Assembly: GCA_001632435.1 (NCBI GenBank)
Contig: KV424012.1
Span: forward strand, 4,250-68,249
Length of the DNA: 64,000 nt
Origin: Calocera cornea HHB12733
Taxonomy: Eukaryota > Basidiomycota > Dacrymycetes > Dacrymycetales > Dacrymycetaceae
Direction of reading: 5' to 3'
Both the position numbers and the translations under genes were made by a program. Under the pieces are notes generated by a model. It was not told where the DNA came from, did not search any database, and worked only from the letters and a program-made list of their open reading frames with translations. This document shows, piece after piece, positions 21,044 through 32,228 of the stretch (positions are counted from its first letter, which is position 1; each line of letters starts with the position of its first letter).

Positions 21044-22820
21044 CAGTACCGTAGTAAGACCCTGAACCCCCAGGTCCCACGTCTCATCCCGATCGGGCCG
21101 CCTCGTGCAAACCGCGTGTTGGGGAAGAAGGAAGGACGAGCGACACTGACGTTCGCCGGACGCTGCAGCTCGGTCCGCCCGGCGGGTGGTCGGAGCCGAG
21201 AGGCTGCCGCGCGTGCCGTATTTGAGACCAACCACTGAACGCGAGGCTTTCAATTGAGCCGTCCCCGCCAGTCCCTTTCGTCCCAGTCCTAGTCCTTGTT
21301 CACCACCTGGGTTCAGGCGAGTGAACGCGGGCGCGGGTACAGTAGTTGGGGAGCGTCCGCGAGAGGTTCGGTTTTTCTTCATTGTTCCCTGCCAGCTGTC
21401 CACCACTGCCCTCGCCCGCGTTTACTGTATGCGGCAGCCGCGAACGGGGCACGGAGCCGCGCCTCTTCTTGCCCGACAGACATCTTGCGCTGCTGCTGCA
21501 TCATCCTGCTAAGGAAGGAAGGAGCTTCGCATTCGCATGCGCCTGCTGGCGCGAGTGCGGATGTCTGTCCTGCGCGCTGGTCCACCTTGTGCTGTTCACA
21601 TCGGCCTGCCTGACAGACGCGTCTCCCTCTGCCTGCAACACCCCCTCGTTCCGGCAGATGGGCCTTGCTATGTGCGCAGGATGGCCGGCGGGCGGGAATG
21701 TCATAGCCGTCCTCCCGTTGCTCCACTTGCTGGACGAGGGAACTACCAGCGACTGAGCCGGCCGTTATGCCCTAGTGTTCTCATGCGGAAGAAGGGATCT
21801 AAAGACTCGGCAGCCTGATTGTTCGTGCTGCGCATCGGACATACCAACTGAACATTGTTGTAGCAGATGCTAGATGGCCGTATACAGCAGGCTGCCCAGT
21901 CTCAACATCCGTCCATCGCGGGTTCCAGGTCGGCCGGGCAAGATAGAGCCGCTGGTCACCTTCCACCCCGCATCCACTGGAAACGGCAGGATAGTTCTGG
22001 CGAGCAACCGTCAGAACAGAAGCACCGGGCCCTCTGTTTGGCCCATTAAATCTTTCAGCCCAGCACCACATTTCGCTTGCCACACAAGGCGAGAAGAACT
22101 GGGTGCACTCTCTGTTGTACCTGTCTCTGCTGTTCGCAGTGCCCGGCACCGGTGGTCTCTCTCACCGGGCCACTCTTGACAGGTTTCAGAGCTCTCCAGC
22201 AAGCAAAGACGTCACAGGTGAGAACCGCGTTAGTGCCTTCGCGACGACCAGCATTCCGCTCGTCTTCAAACCACCACAATACCCCGCACCAACCCACACT
22301 CAATAACAAAAAGCCGATCGCAACGGTCCCTGTTCCTGGTCAACAAACACCCTCTCCACGCTTCACAAGCTGACATCCCCCGTCATGCTGTGCCTTAATC
22401 CGGCTCCCTCCAAACCTTCCGCGACGCGGAAAAGTGACATTCCCCATCCCCCGAGACATCTCACCTTGGCGTTGTTTGCTCCCGCACCACCAACCTCAGG
22501 CGGCACTACCCGAAAGCAACCGGGAAAACGATGCTGGGTGACGCCCAACAATTTGTCGCGGAAGAGGATGAAGGGAGGCGGGACGGTGAGAGAGGAGGTA
22601 TTAAGGGACGAGGAAGGGTAGCTCGAGCGTCCAGTCCCGCCTCGCCGCTGCACCTCGCACGACCGACCCACCACCTGCGCGTCGCCGCACGCCGCTCCCT
22701 CAAGCTCCCGCCAACGCCCGCACCTAGCCTCGACTCGCTCAAAAGCGACCAAGAAAACCGATGTCGCCCTTCACTTTCTCGGCGGGCACTATCACCCCGC
22801 ACCGCCTGCGAAAACGCACC

Positions 22821-23440
22821 ATGTCGCCAAAAGAGCCACTGAGCGCTAGCACAACCCGTGTGCCGACTACCCCTTCTGCAATCCCACGCTTGCAGAGGAG
22901 GGTGTACAGTGATACTGCAGCGACTCCTTCTAGGTGAGCCTATCTTACGAGCTAGGGAGGGATGCATCTGACGTGGGACACAGAGCGGAGACTAGCTCCC
23001 CGACTAAACCGGCTCGGGTGAAGACCCCAGCCCCCGGTGCACGGCTAAAGCGACCCAACACGGCTCCGACGCCCCGCACACCGTCCACCTCATCCACCAC
23101 CTCTGCATCTTCAACATCCTCGCACCCAGGCCCTCTGACCCCACCCAACCATCTGACAACCTCGGCCTCCCTGCCCCTTCTCGACGCGCTCGACGCGACC
23201 ACGCTCTCGCAGCTCGAGCAGCTCACGCAAGAGCTCGCCCAGCTCACCGCGTCCACCGCCAACACCCCGCCGCGCAAGAAGAGCGTGCTCACGCGCAGCC
23301 CTAGACTCGGGAATATTGTTGAGGTCGATACGCCCACCAGCATGAAAGGCACGCCTTGTGCGCTGGAGGCGAGGAGCGCGGAGGAGGTGCTGAGGGAGGT
23401 GGGCAGGCTCGGAAGGGAGCTGCGGGAGCTGGCGTGGTAG
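22821..23440 (+). CDS. Small Ser/Thr/Pro-rich hypothetical protein
   Basis: Exons 22821-22933 and 22984-23440 joined across a 50-nt intron (GTGAGC...CAG) give about 189 residues. The N-terminal two thirds is disordered and rich in T-P and S-P sites (for example T-P-R-T-P-S-T), the kind of sequence phosphorylated by proline-directed kinases. A leucine-rich helical stretch follows (L-S-Q-L-E-Q-L-T-Q-E-L-A-Q-L), then S-P-R-L-G-N-I-V-E-V-D-T-P, and an acidic/amphipathic C-terminal helix ends in R-E-L-A-W. I do not recognise the family. The start was taken at the ATG giving an in-frame first exon; further upstream coding is possible. Confidence 0.6.
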
Positions 23441-23859
23441 TGCCTTCTTGTATGAGGCAGACTATGTTGTATTAGTACGAGTGCGATACCTGTACTAATG
23501 AAGAAGAAAGGCGAGTCGCCGCAATTTTACGCGACGCGACGTGAACCCGCAAGATTCCCTGCGCGCGCGCTTCCCTCGCGCCGGCCGCCCGATCCGTCAG
23601 GTGCCGAATTGCCGACCGGCGCTTCCTCCTCCCTGAGCGAGGTCCGGAAGCGGCCATGATGTGCGGCGATTCGCTTGACTCGGGCGCTTCTCCGTGCAGA
23701 TCCTATCGTTATCGTGATATTCGGCGATTATTTGCTCTCCATTGTTCACGCCCAAGGTGAGTCCGGATGACTCGTGGTCTTGTTTGCTGGCTGCTACTTA
23801 GGGTAAGCTGTTGACCTGGACGACCTGAAAAGGGCGACATCGAGTCCATTCGCGACGCG
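23441..23859. other. Intergenic region
   Basis: About 420 bp between two same-strand genes, with no motif-bearing frame. It should contain the promoter of MFS paralog C; nothing specific is seen. Confidence 0.5.
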
Positions 23860-25622
23860 ATGACAGCGGCCTCACCCGCCAGCACCTCCGGATCCGCAAC
23901 GCCCATCAACGCGACCCCCTCCCCCTCCTCCACCCCAGCCGATGACGAGTCCCAGCCCCTCCTCAAGCATTCCCCGCGCACGCGCACCCCGCTCCCAAAA
24001 CTCCAGCTCTTCCTCATCTGTGTCGTCCGCCTCGCGGAGCCCGTGGCAAGCACGCAGATCTTTCCGTATGTGAACGATATGTGTGTGCGGATGGGGTATG
24101 TGGATAGCGAGGACAAGGTCGGGTTCGTCTCGGGGCTGATCGACTCTTGTGCGTCTTCCCGGTCCATTCCTTCATTTTACGCTGTACCGACGCGACGGTT
24201 GGTTGGCAGTATTCGCCTTCGTCCAGCTCTTCACAGTCATGCACTGGGGCCGCCTCTCGGACCGCATCGGGCGCAAGCCCGTAGTGATCCTCGGCCTCTG
24301 CGGGGTGACGTTCGCGACACTCATGTTCGGCCTCTCGCACCGGCTGTGGGTCACCATCCTCGCGCGGTGCCTAGCGGGCGGGCTGTCGGGGAACGGGGCG
24401 GTGATTCAGACGATGATTAGCGAGATGACGGACGAGACGAATGAGGCGCAGGGTACGCCCATCCTTTCCTGCTCTGCACTTGCTGTGCTGACACTCTGGC
24501 AGCGTTCCCGCTGTTCAGCCTCATGTGGGCCGTGGGGTGCATCGTGGGACCGTCTATCGGGGGTATGCTATCCAGGCCCACAGAGACGTTCCCGTCGGTG
24601 TTTGGAGGCGTCAAGTTCTGGGAAGACTACCCGTACTTCCTGCCGTGTTTGTGCAGTGCCATCATCACGGGTGTGTCGTTGTTAGTCGCGCTATTCGCCT
24701 TAGAGGAGGTAAGTCATCCTCAAAACAACCAAGGCAAGAGGTACTAAGATACCTGTAGACGCACCCAAGCAAAGCGCGTCAGGCCCAGCTCCCCCAAGCC
24801 GTCCAGGCCTCTTACAACACCATCCCGCCCGAGCCGGACACATCCTACCCACCACCCCCCGCTCCAACACGCATGGAGATCCTGCGCTCGCCCGCGATTC
24901 CCACGGTCTTCCTCACCGCATTCCTGATGATGCTCGTCGACGAGTCCTGGGACATCGTCTTCATCCTCTTCGGGTACACGTCTGTTCCCTCCGGTGGGCT
25001 GGGTATGAGCAACGCCCAGCTCGGATTCTGCCTCGCGTGTGGTGGGCTCGTGGGCGCGGCAATACACCTGTTCGTGTTTCCCAGGCTGGTGAGGAGGTTC
25101 GGGATCCCGATGTATCCCTGGCTGCTCGCGCTGCACGTACCGATGTTCTTGGGCGCGCCGGTGCTTAATGCGCTCGCTAGGGCAGCGGGGAGCGGGAAGA
25201 AAAGGGGGGAGATCGTGCCCGGGCTGACGTACACTGGCGTGGCACTCCTACTCGTATCAAACGGCTTCGCTACCATGGTTTTCCCGTGCGTGCTCTCCTC
25301 CTGTCCTCCTTCCCCAGCTGACAAGCAGCCCCCCAGACTGAACATGATGATCGTCAAGCGCGCGGCGCCCTCCCCGCTCGCAATGGGCACCACGTACGGC
25401 ATGTGCCAGATGGTGACCTCCTCCGCGCGGGCCGTCGCGCCCTGGTTCGTGAGCTCACTGTTTGCGTACACGATCGAGACGCGCACGCTGGGCGGGCAGC
25501 TCGTCTGGGCCGTCATGGTCGTCGCGAGTTTCGTGGCGGTGTGGCAGAGTTTGAGGGTGAGGGGAGCGCTGGAAAGGGCGGCGAGGGAAAGGGGTGAGGA
25601 GGGGACGAGGGGGATCGAGTAG
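23860..25622 (+). CDS. Major facilitator superfamily transporter, paralog C
   Basis: Exons 23860-24148, 24210-24452, 24503-24708, 24759-25285 and 25337-25622 encode about 516 residues. The polar N-terminus is followed by TM1 with V-V-R-L-A-E-P-V-A-S-T-Q-I-F-P-Y-V-N-D and by the MFS loop G-R-L-S-D-R-I-G-R-K-P-V. A second conserved block, L-R-S-P-A-I-P-T-V-F-L-T-A-F, opens the C-terminal half. It is a 12-TM facilitator of the DHA1/zinc-induced-facilitator-like group; substrate unknown. Intron positions match paralog B exactly, all donors are GT, and it is nearer to B than to the GC-rich paralog A. The start is the first ATG and gives an N-terminus similar in length to B. Confidence 0.88.
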
Positions 25623-25939
25623 TGTTAGACTCTTACATACACTGTATTGTGCGGTTTCGCAGCACGCACATCAATGACGACACAACGCTGATATCACTCT
25701 TATCACACAGGCGAGTGACCGATCAACAGTCACCCGCAAATCATAAGGCATCACCCTAATCATACAATTACCTTTTCTACTTTGTTCACTTGACATTTTA
25801 CAAGAAGCGCGAGACGCCCGGGACAAGCATCAGTCCCTACATGAACCGCTGATTGGAAGACAGAAGCCAGAGCCCGAAGGAGGAAGGAGGAAGGAGGAAG
25901 GAGGAAGGAGGAAGAAGGGACAGAGAGGCAAGCATACGC
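25623..25939. other. Convergent intergenic region with AAGGAGG repeat
   Basis: 317 bp between the 3' ends of MFS paralog C and a minus-strand hypothetical gene. Apart from the purine repeat near 25876-25912 nothing is seen. Confidence 0.5.
25876..25912. repeat. AAGGAGG repeat
   Basis: Five tandem 7-nt purine units (GAAGGAG phase), just beyond the stop codon of the minus-strand hypothetical gene at 25940. Confidence 0.85.
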
Positions 25940-26636
25940 TCATCGTTCCCTCCGCTTGCCCTTGACAGCCTGGGCGAACGACCCTCCCCTTGCCTTCCCC
26001 TTCCCCTTGGCGTTCCTGACCACCTGCTGGGGCCGCTCCACAAGCTCGAAGTCGTCCTCCCACTCGTCCTCCTCCTCGTCAAGGACTATGACGTCCCTCG
26101 GGCGCTGGATGACCTCGTACCCCCTCGGCAGACCTACAACAGCCGATCAGAGATCAAAGGTCGTACTGCCTCGCGTGCTTCTCGTGCCGCCTGTAGTGCG
26201 GCGCATCGGCGGAAGGGGACGAACCTCTACGGACCCTTCCGGGCCTGGCGATCTCCCAGAGGTCGACCTCGAGCTTGGGAGCGCGCTTCTCCCTCTCGAA
26301 CCATTCCGGGAAGTTGTCACGCCCACCATCAGCCGCATGTACCCTCCTGTCGTCCTCGCGGACCTCGAGCGGCCGCCCACCCCTCGCGCGGCGGAACGAG
26401 TCAACCGGCGCACGGTCGTGATAGTCACAGTCTAGAATGGCGTTCAGCGCGCACACACAGCGCGTGGGCTGGGAAGACATACAGCCGCACTTGCACGCCT
26501 GGGAGGCCTTGGCTCGCGTGCGGTCGCGTGGGTGCGCGGCCTTCTGCTGCGAGACGAAGATGGCCCGGTCGTCCCGGTAGTGCAGGACGGGGTGGGAGGT
26601 GTTGAGCGAGGTGCGGTCACGAGCACGCTGAGGCAT
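25940..26636 (-). CDS. Hypothetical basic protein with a cysteine cluster
   Basis: Exons 26636-26225 and 26133-25940 give about 201 residues. The first exon holds a short cysteine cluster (C-K-C-G-C, then C-V-C, then C about 10 residues later) and F-P-E-W-F-E-R-E-K. The second exon begins L-P-R-G-Y-E-V-I, has an acidic patch (L-D-E-E-E-D-E-W-E-D-D) and ends lysine/arginine-rich. The donor is uncertain: GTTCGT at 26224 (91-nt intron) and GTAGAG a few bases upstream both keep the frame. I do not recognise the family. A TATA element lies 133 bp upstream of the ATG. The cysteine cluster might bind metal, which is inference. Confidence 0.6.
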
Positions 26637-27352
26637 TGTCTGTGGGTTAGTGGGGGTGTTGTTGGTGCTACTGCTGTCGCGGGTAATTGTGCTGCGAGTG
26701 CTCGTAGGAGGTCGCAGTGGCTTGTGCCGATTGGGTGTTGTGAACGCTTTGGAGGATAGGAACGCCGGTATATATACACCTGGCCAGGCAGTCACGCGAC
26801 CTAGTCAGCCAGCGCGCCCTGGCCTGACTGGGTCCTGACAAGCGGTGACTCGCACCGCCCAGTACCGTCTCGCACCATCCCGTGCCCTCCGGGACACGCG
26901 AGTGCATTCTACTGGTTCGAACTGTTCCATGGCCGTGCAGTGCATCGGAGGATTGTGTGGGGGACGCTGCTGACGCTTCATTTTCCAGATCCGGGAAAGC
27001 GCGGGGTCATCGTCGCAACGAGCCTGACTCAGCACGCGTCGCTGCTCATCCACCTCATGGGGAATCAGTTCGCCGAGCAGGGCAGGAGTCGGCGGGTTAT
27101 GCTATCGCCGTTGTTGGCGTCCATGATGTATAAGAAGAGCGCCGACGCCGGGTCGAGAGACGACGACGGACAAGTAGTGAGGGGAAGGTGTGGGGCGGGC
27201 CTGGAAGATGCCAGCGTTCGGCGTTACCGGTGCTTACTAATCGGCGATAAGATTCACTCGTGTGGGGGATGCCGTAACGCTGGAGGTCATTGTCAGTCCG
27301 CCCGCTGGCTGTCAGCTCCATCGCTGTGACCACCGCTTTTGATCGCTTAACG
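26637..27352. other. Divergent intergenic region
   Basis: About 715 bp between two divergent small genes. Short frames on both strands have no motif and no consistent splice extension. The left end carries the TATA element of the minus-strand gene. Confidence 0.45.
26769..26776 (-). promoter_or_regulatory. Probable TATA box
   Basis: TATATATA, 133 bp upstream of the minus-strand ATG at 26636. The element is palindromic, so its orientation is taken from the gene. Confidence 0.45.
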
Positions 27353-27862
27353 ATGTCGATATACAGGCTCATAACCGTCAATACCTTCCCGGAGCGGGCG
27401 AAGCTCATCATCGGACGCATCGCTGGGGAGCTCAAGGGGACGTACGAGATTGAGCATGCGGGGAACGTCGAGCGTGAGTCCCCTTGCTAGCCACAGCAGT
27501 GTCTACGGTCTACGGCCGTTCATCCGTATTGTGCTGCATGGGTTGGGGATCGAGTCTGATGGGGTTCGGACGAGGTAGGGATAGAAGACGTCCAGTCCGT
27601 CGTGACGAAAGTGCAGCCCGACCTCCTCTTCGTCGCCTCGATGTGGACGCCCGAGCAGGCGCAGGTGCGCGCCCCCCCCCTCTCCCCCACTTCTCCAACC
27701 TCTCTGATAATCAATTTCTGGGAGCAGGAGATACTGGCAATCGCCAAGGGTGCCAAGCCCGACCTGCGGACGTTGAGCATGCCGCAGGGTTTGCAGGCGG
27801 AGAAGGGCCCGGACGGGGTCGTTGCGTACGTCAAGGAGAAGCTGCCCTCCGTGCTGGCATGA
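27353..27862 (+). CDS. Small conserved hypothetical protein
   Basis: Three exons (27353-27473, 27579-27664, 27728-27862) encode about 113 residues. It begins M-S-I-Y-R-L-I-T-V-N-T, then A-K-L-I-I-G-R-I-A-G, E-H-A-G-N-V-E, V-Q-P-D-L-L-F-V-A-S-M-W-T-P-E, and ends M-P-Q-G-L-Q-A-E-K-G-P-D-G-V-V. The alternating strands and helices suggest a small alpha/beta fold of Rossmann or flavodoxin type. From memory similar short proteins occur in other mushrooms, but I know no function. The first intron is 105 nt, long for this window; the second is 63 nt and starts with a C-rich tract. Confidence 0.65.
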
Positions 27863-28203
27863 TATCAATTCTCCACACTGTTTGATCTGCTTGTACTTAT
27901 TTAGTCGACATATGAATCAATTCGATGTTCCTGCACCCCAGCGACTCGAGCTGGTATGGCGGTAGCTCCCAGGCTGGCCAGCCTCGGGCCCAATCACATG
28001 ACCTACTTGTGCCGGCCCGCGCGATTCCCGTCCCTGGCCCTCCGCACACTCCGCACGAGGCCCACCTCCAGCATCGGGGCTTGTCGGCGCAGTCTCGGGA
28101 CAAGGGATATCATGTAGGGCGATACCTATCCCTGGCTTGCGTGCACTTGTTCCTCTATCCTCCTGTACTGAACTGGACACCTTGTGCTTGGGAGTGGACA
28201 ACA
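27863..28203. other. Intergenic region
   Basis: About 340 bp between same-strand genes; no gene-like frame. It is the presumed promoter of the metallo-beta-lactamase-fold gene. Confidence 0.5.
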
Positions 28204-29359
28204 ATGGCGGACATCACCAAGCAGCACATTGACGAGTACGCCTTCACCCCGATCCCAGAGGGCAGCGCGACCTGCACGGTGCAGCCGATCGTCAACGCCA
28301 CGCTGACGATCCCCGAGCCGTTCGTGCTCACCCCCGCCTCGTCCCCCACAGCGCGGTACAACGTGCCGACGTTCGTGTTCCTCATCACGCACGCGGGGAC
28401 GGGGAAGAAGTACCTCTTTGATCTGGGGGTGCGGTACGACTGGGAGACGGCCTTTCCGGAGGGGATGCAGGCGATTACAAGGGATCCGTGGGACCCCCAG
28501 ATTGTCGGCGATGTGGGGGAGATGCTGAAGGAGGGAGGGGTGGACCCGGAGAGCGTGGATGGGCTTATCTTCAGGTGGGCTCTCCCCCTACCTACCTTCA
28601 CTCACGGTCATTGTTGTGGGCTGAGCGTCGTGCGCGTAGCCACCACCACTGGGATCACACGGGCCTGATCTCGCCCTTCCCGAACGCCGACCTCCTGGGC
28701 GGGGTGGCCACCTTTCAAGAAGGTGCCACGGGGGACTTCAAGGACTCCAACGGGCGCGCAGTGGACCTGGCAGCGCAGATCGCCCAGGCGGGGAGGGTGC
28801 CCAAGCCCGTGGACTTTGACAAGGAGAAGACAGAGAAGGTAGGGCCGTTCGAGAAGGCTGTGGATCTGCTGGGCGATGGCAGCTTGTGGATCGTCCAGAC
28901 TGCTGGGGTGAGTGCTGCTGCTGCTAGGAGTTGTGGGAGGTAGGCTGAAGCGGTTCTGGGCAGCACACCCCTGGACATGTGTCGGCACTCGTGCGCGTCC
29001 AGCCCTCGCCCAACGCTTCCTACGTCCTCCTCGGCGGGGACACGACGCACCACCCCTCGCTGATCTGCCCGTGCCACCACCACTTGCGGATCAACACGAG
29101 CTTCAGGCGGCCGCAGGACCCGCCGGGCCCGCGCACAATGTACAACGACATCCCCCTCGCGTGGGACACAATGCAGCGGACGGCGAGGATCGAGAAGGAG
29201 GGGAACGTCATGGTCGTCGTGGCCCATGATTATTTGCTGTATAGGGTGTGGAAGGGGGATGGGACGGTTATGTTCCCTGGGGAGGGCATTGGGCGGTGGA
29301 AGGATAGGGGGTTGAAGCTGAAGAGGGAGTATAAGCCGGACGGGTACGAGTTCCACTGA
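28204..29359 (+). CDS. Metallo-beta-lactamase-fold hydrolase
   Basis: Exons 28204-28574, 28640-28907 and 28964-29359 give about 344 residues. The first intron splits the signature S-H-H-H-W-D-H-T-G; the metal ligands H-x-H-x-D-H are at about residues 125-130. H-T-P-G-H opens the third exon (about 214-218) and supplies the next histidine; L-L-G-G-D follows with the bridging aspartate. V-V-V-A-H-D-Y near the end is a candidate for the last ligand. The overall order resembles lactonase-like and other fungal MBL hydrolases of 300-350 residues that open lactones or esters; the substrate is not predictable. No signal peptide is seen, so it is probably cytosolic. The ATG was chosen because it begins a compact N-terminus without a long disordered extension. 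Confidence 0.87.
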
Positions 29360-29637
29360 GTGGGGGGTCAAACGGATTGAAGGGAGGCGTCGAAAGGCCG
29401 CCGTCGCTGTAGGGATTAGGGACAAATCAAGAATTTGCAATGGTTCAGTCTGGCGACCACACGCATAGCAGGCAAAGGGTACGCAGCAGGCTCTCTCATC
29501 GCACAACTCACAGCAGTGATGAGCGTAAATGCATGATCATATTGGGTATGTCGCACGCGAATTTACATATGGAGTGATTTTGCACGTAATCCCGTCTCCC
29601 TCTCCCCGCCAGGCTTGCACCTCTAACACCCAAGGAA

Positions 29638-30349
29638 TCAACGGCTGGGTTCTTCGACGGTGGGGATCAGAGGGAACTCGAAGGTGACGTCCTTGCCGGT
29701 GAGGCGGCGGTAAACGGAGGTGAACGAGTCGAGCTTGTACTCGAGCTGGTTGGCATCCTTGGCATCGAGGAACCTGCAACCGCTGTCAGCAAATCTGAAG
29801 AATGATACGGCGAGGCACACGCACACTCTCAGGAGCTTGCCGCCGTCAGTGGCAATACGCGTCCGCTTGCCAACAATCTCAGTGGGGAACACGAGGTCCT
29901 CGAGGATCTTCTCGTGGACGGAAGTGAGCGTCCGGCTGCGCGGACGCTTCTGACCAGGACGTGCACCGCGCTTCGGTTTGCGGAGCATCCGACGCTGGCC
30001 GACGAAGACGACATGACGGTCCGAGAACTTCTTCTCGAGCTCGCGGGTAAGCCTGGCATGTATATGAGCATCTCTGTATGTGCATGCAGGTGTCTCATGA
30101 GACGCACCTCGCCTGCAGGCGGTGGAAAGCAGGCAGCTGGGGAACGGGGACGAAGACGACGATGGCCTTCTTGCCGCCCTTGACGTCAACTTCCCTGGCA
30201 GCGGAGATCTGGAGAGGCCGGAGGTCGGCCTTGAGCTCCGGGACGTTGTTCTCGAGGTCGAGGAGAGCCTGGGCGACGGCGGTCTCCGTCTCGCTCGGCG
30301 AGGTGGTGGGCGCGTTGGCCGTGCGGTGGATCTTGGTGGTCACGGACAT
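29638..30349 (-). CDS. RPS7: 40S ribosomal protein eS7 (RPS7)
   Basis: Exons 30349-30108, 30052-29825 and 29773-29638 give about 201 residues, near the usual eS7 length (about 190-195). Recognisable segments are [64 protein letters not shown] and the terminal [14 protein letters not shown]. eS7 sits on the small subunit body and is needed for 18S rRNA maturation. Introns are 51 and 55 nt. The 5' leader beyond 30349 may hold a further non-coding exon, as in many ribosomal protein genes. Confidence 0.93.
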
Positions 30350-30953
30350 GGCGACGAGGAGGAAGGGGGTCGACAGCGAGTGACCTTTTGCGGGTTGGAC
30401 CTGTGAGGGACGACGGCGGGCGCACTGGGACGAGAATGGGCTCGACCACAAACTGCTTCCGGGATGCAGCTGTACAGTTCTGTTGTTTAGGGTAGGTGCA
30501 CCGCCACCACACAAGTCTCCCGGCTCCGGCCCCTCGCTTCCCTGCAGGCGCCCGCGCCTTCATCAGGGATATTGACACAATCAACTTGCGCTGTTTCATC
30601 ATGCCTCGTTCATCATGCAGGGGTAGAACCGCTACGAGTGATGTTAAAAAGCAATCTATACCCCCATCTGTTGCTTCACTTCGTAGACAGATGCTGAACT
30701 GAGCTATCAACGTCCCTGTTTCGCATACCAGCATGAACCGTGCCTTGCTCTCCAAGTTCTGACGGACCGTGTTGCTGTTTCGAGATGCACTGTATGCGTG
30801 GAACTGGCAACATGGGTTCTCTCCCGTCTCTACGCTATAAATACTCTGAATATGGTGTCGTCTCGTTCAACATCATCCACACTTGTTGGCTTGTCTGCTT
30901 GCCTGCCAGATCTCCATCTCTGCTCCACGACTTTCGTCATTTGACTTGCAGCC
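30350..30953. other. Divergent intergenic region
   Basis: 600 bp shared as upstream region by RPS7 (minus) and a small secreted protein gene (plus). A TATA element for the latter is at 30836-30843. No gene is seen. Confidence 0.5.
30836..30843 (+). promoter_or_regulatory. TATA box of the first secreted cysteine-rich gene
   Basis: TATAAATA, a perfect consensus, lies 111 bp upstream of the ATG at 30954. Confidence 0.65.
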
Positions 30954-31750
30954 ATGATCTTCACTTCCATCCTTTCGATTGCTCTTCTGGCTGCTCCAAG
31001 TAGGTACTTTCAGCGAACAAGGCTACACGCGCGCTGACATCCCTCAGCGTTCGCGGCTCGCCTCACCTCCCGGAAGCCGACCACCTCCACCGTGGAGGGC
31101 GCGGCCAACCTCACAGTTAGCGGCTCGAACGGCGTGATTGTGGACTGTACACCAGACGGAAACTGTATCAGTTCTAATGCTAATGGATCGAACGAGACAC
31201 TCATACTCGACTGCACTGATGGAGTGTGCACGAATTCGACTTCTGTCTACTGTCCAAACGATATCTGTTTGAGCACACCTACCAATATGTTGATTTGGAA
31301 CAACCTTTATGTGAGTAATATGTGTGCACGTACATCCCGACATGTGCTTATCATCTGGACAGGTTAATGTCTCCGCTGGGCAGAGTGAGCTGAGGCACGT
31401 TCTGTGGAAGATGTGCGCGACTGATCCCCTCGCCAGCTTGCCTGTACGGTAGTAGCACGCAGCAGCTCCCAGTCAGTTGCTTGACGTGTGTCATCGAAAC
31501 GACACAAGGGGACTGTGCGTATTCGTCTCTGACCGAGAGGATCGCTGTTGACCATTCCGTAGACACACTGGACCAGTTGGAGCAGAGCTGCCAAAGCGTC
31601 AACGGCGCAGCGACGTCTACTGGCGCATCCAACGGGCCGACAGTCACCCCGAAATCCAATGGCGGACTGGCTTTGGCCGACATGATTATCGGATGGGCTG
31701 GTATAGCCCCAGTAGTTATCGGTGCCATCGCCGGTGCACTTTTGATGTAA
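30954..31750 (+). CDS. Secreted cysteine-rich protein with C-terminal hydrophobic tail, copy 1
   Basis: Four exons (30954-30999, 31048-31310, 31363-31384, 31437-31750) give about 214 residues. The start encodes a signal peptide (M-I-F-T-S-I-L-S-I-A-L-L-A-A-P). The mature part has several C-containing repeats (D-C-T-P-D-G-N-C, D-C-T-D-G-V-C, Y-C-P-N-D-I-C) and many N-x-S/T sites. A block T-C...S-C-L-T-C-V-I-E follows. The C-terminus is hydrophobic and ends at A-G-A-L-L-M, a typical GPI-anchor addition signal after a small-residue, S/T-rich stretch. The third exon is only 22 nt. The gene at 32229 has the same intron phases (1,0,1) and the same 22-nt exon, so the two are tandem paralogs. Likely cell-wall or plasma-membrane surface protein; function unknown. 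Confidence 0.72.
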
Positions 31751-32228
31751 CTTCCGGCGGCCGCTTGCTGCATGGCGTACCGCCAACACCTACATTGTAT
31801 AGACTCTTGCTCTTAATTTTACTGTTCAGAGCCGACCTTTAGATCTTCGTCGAGGAAGGCTGAGGGATGTGCCAGTGAGATTTAGGTTCGCGTCTACACT
31901 TGATCTCGGTGTACAGCCTGCATCAGACGTAACCAAGTCTTTACCTGCGACTCCGGCCAGTATGATCTGATCCGCATACCGCATTACATTGCCGCGCATG
32001 ATTGCCTTGGGCCTTGACAATACGAATCACTCCTTCCTACAACACGTAACGGAATGCCGAGACGGTGTTATGCACACCAGCAGACGGGGCAGGTGCCGCC
32101 CGACGAGCGGATTTGTCGTGGGAGTCACCCCGTCGCTTGGGAGGGAGAATGACTGCAGAAAGCATCATCCTCGCTGGACCCAGCACTCCCCTTGTCTGCC
32201 TTCTACCTGTAACAATCCACCTTGTATA
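31751..32228. other. Spacer between tandem secreted-protein genes
   Basis: About 480 bp; no gene-like frame. TATAAT at 32224-32229 overlaps the next start codon and is too close to be its core promoter. Confidence 0.45.

Larger units (their letters stand above)
19182..22820. other. 3.6-kb stretch without supportable gene
   Basis: Many short overlapping frames but none with a motif, a splice-consistent extension or a sensible start. The stretch contains microsatellites near 20757-20784, 20821-20850 and 20994-21043. It could carry the Rab promoter, a non-coding RNA, a decayed element or rapidly evolving genes. I see nothing I can name. Confidence 0.5.

Noticed and set aside
20746..21231. Minus frame with a methionine run
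   Set aside because: It is a translation of the CAT microsatellite; no domain around it.
26882..27329. Plus frames between the two small genes at 26-27 kb
   Set aside because: No recognisable motif and no consistent link to the gene starting at 27353.
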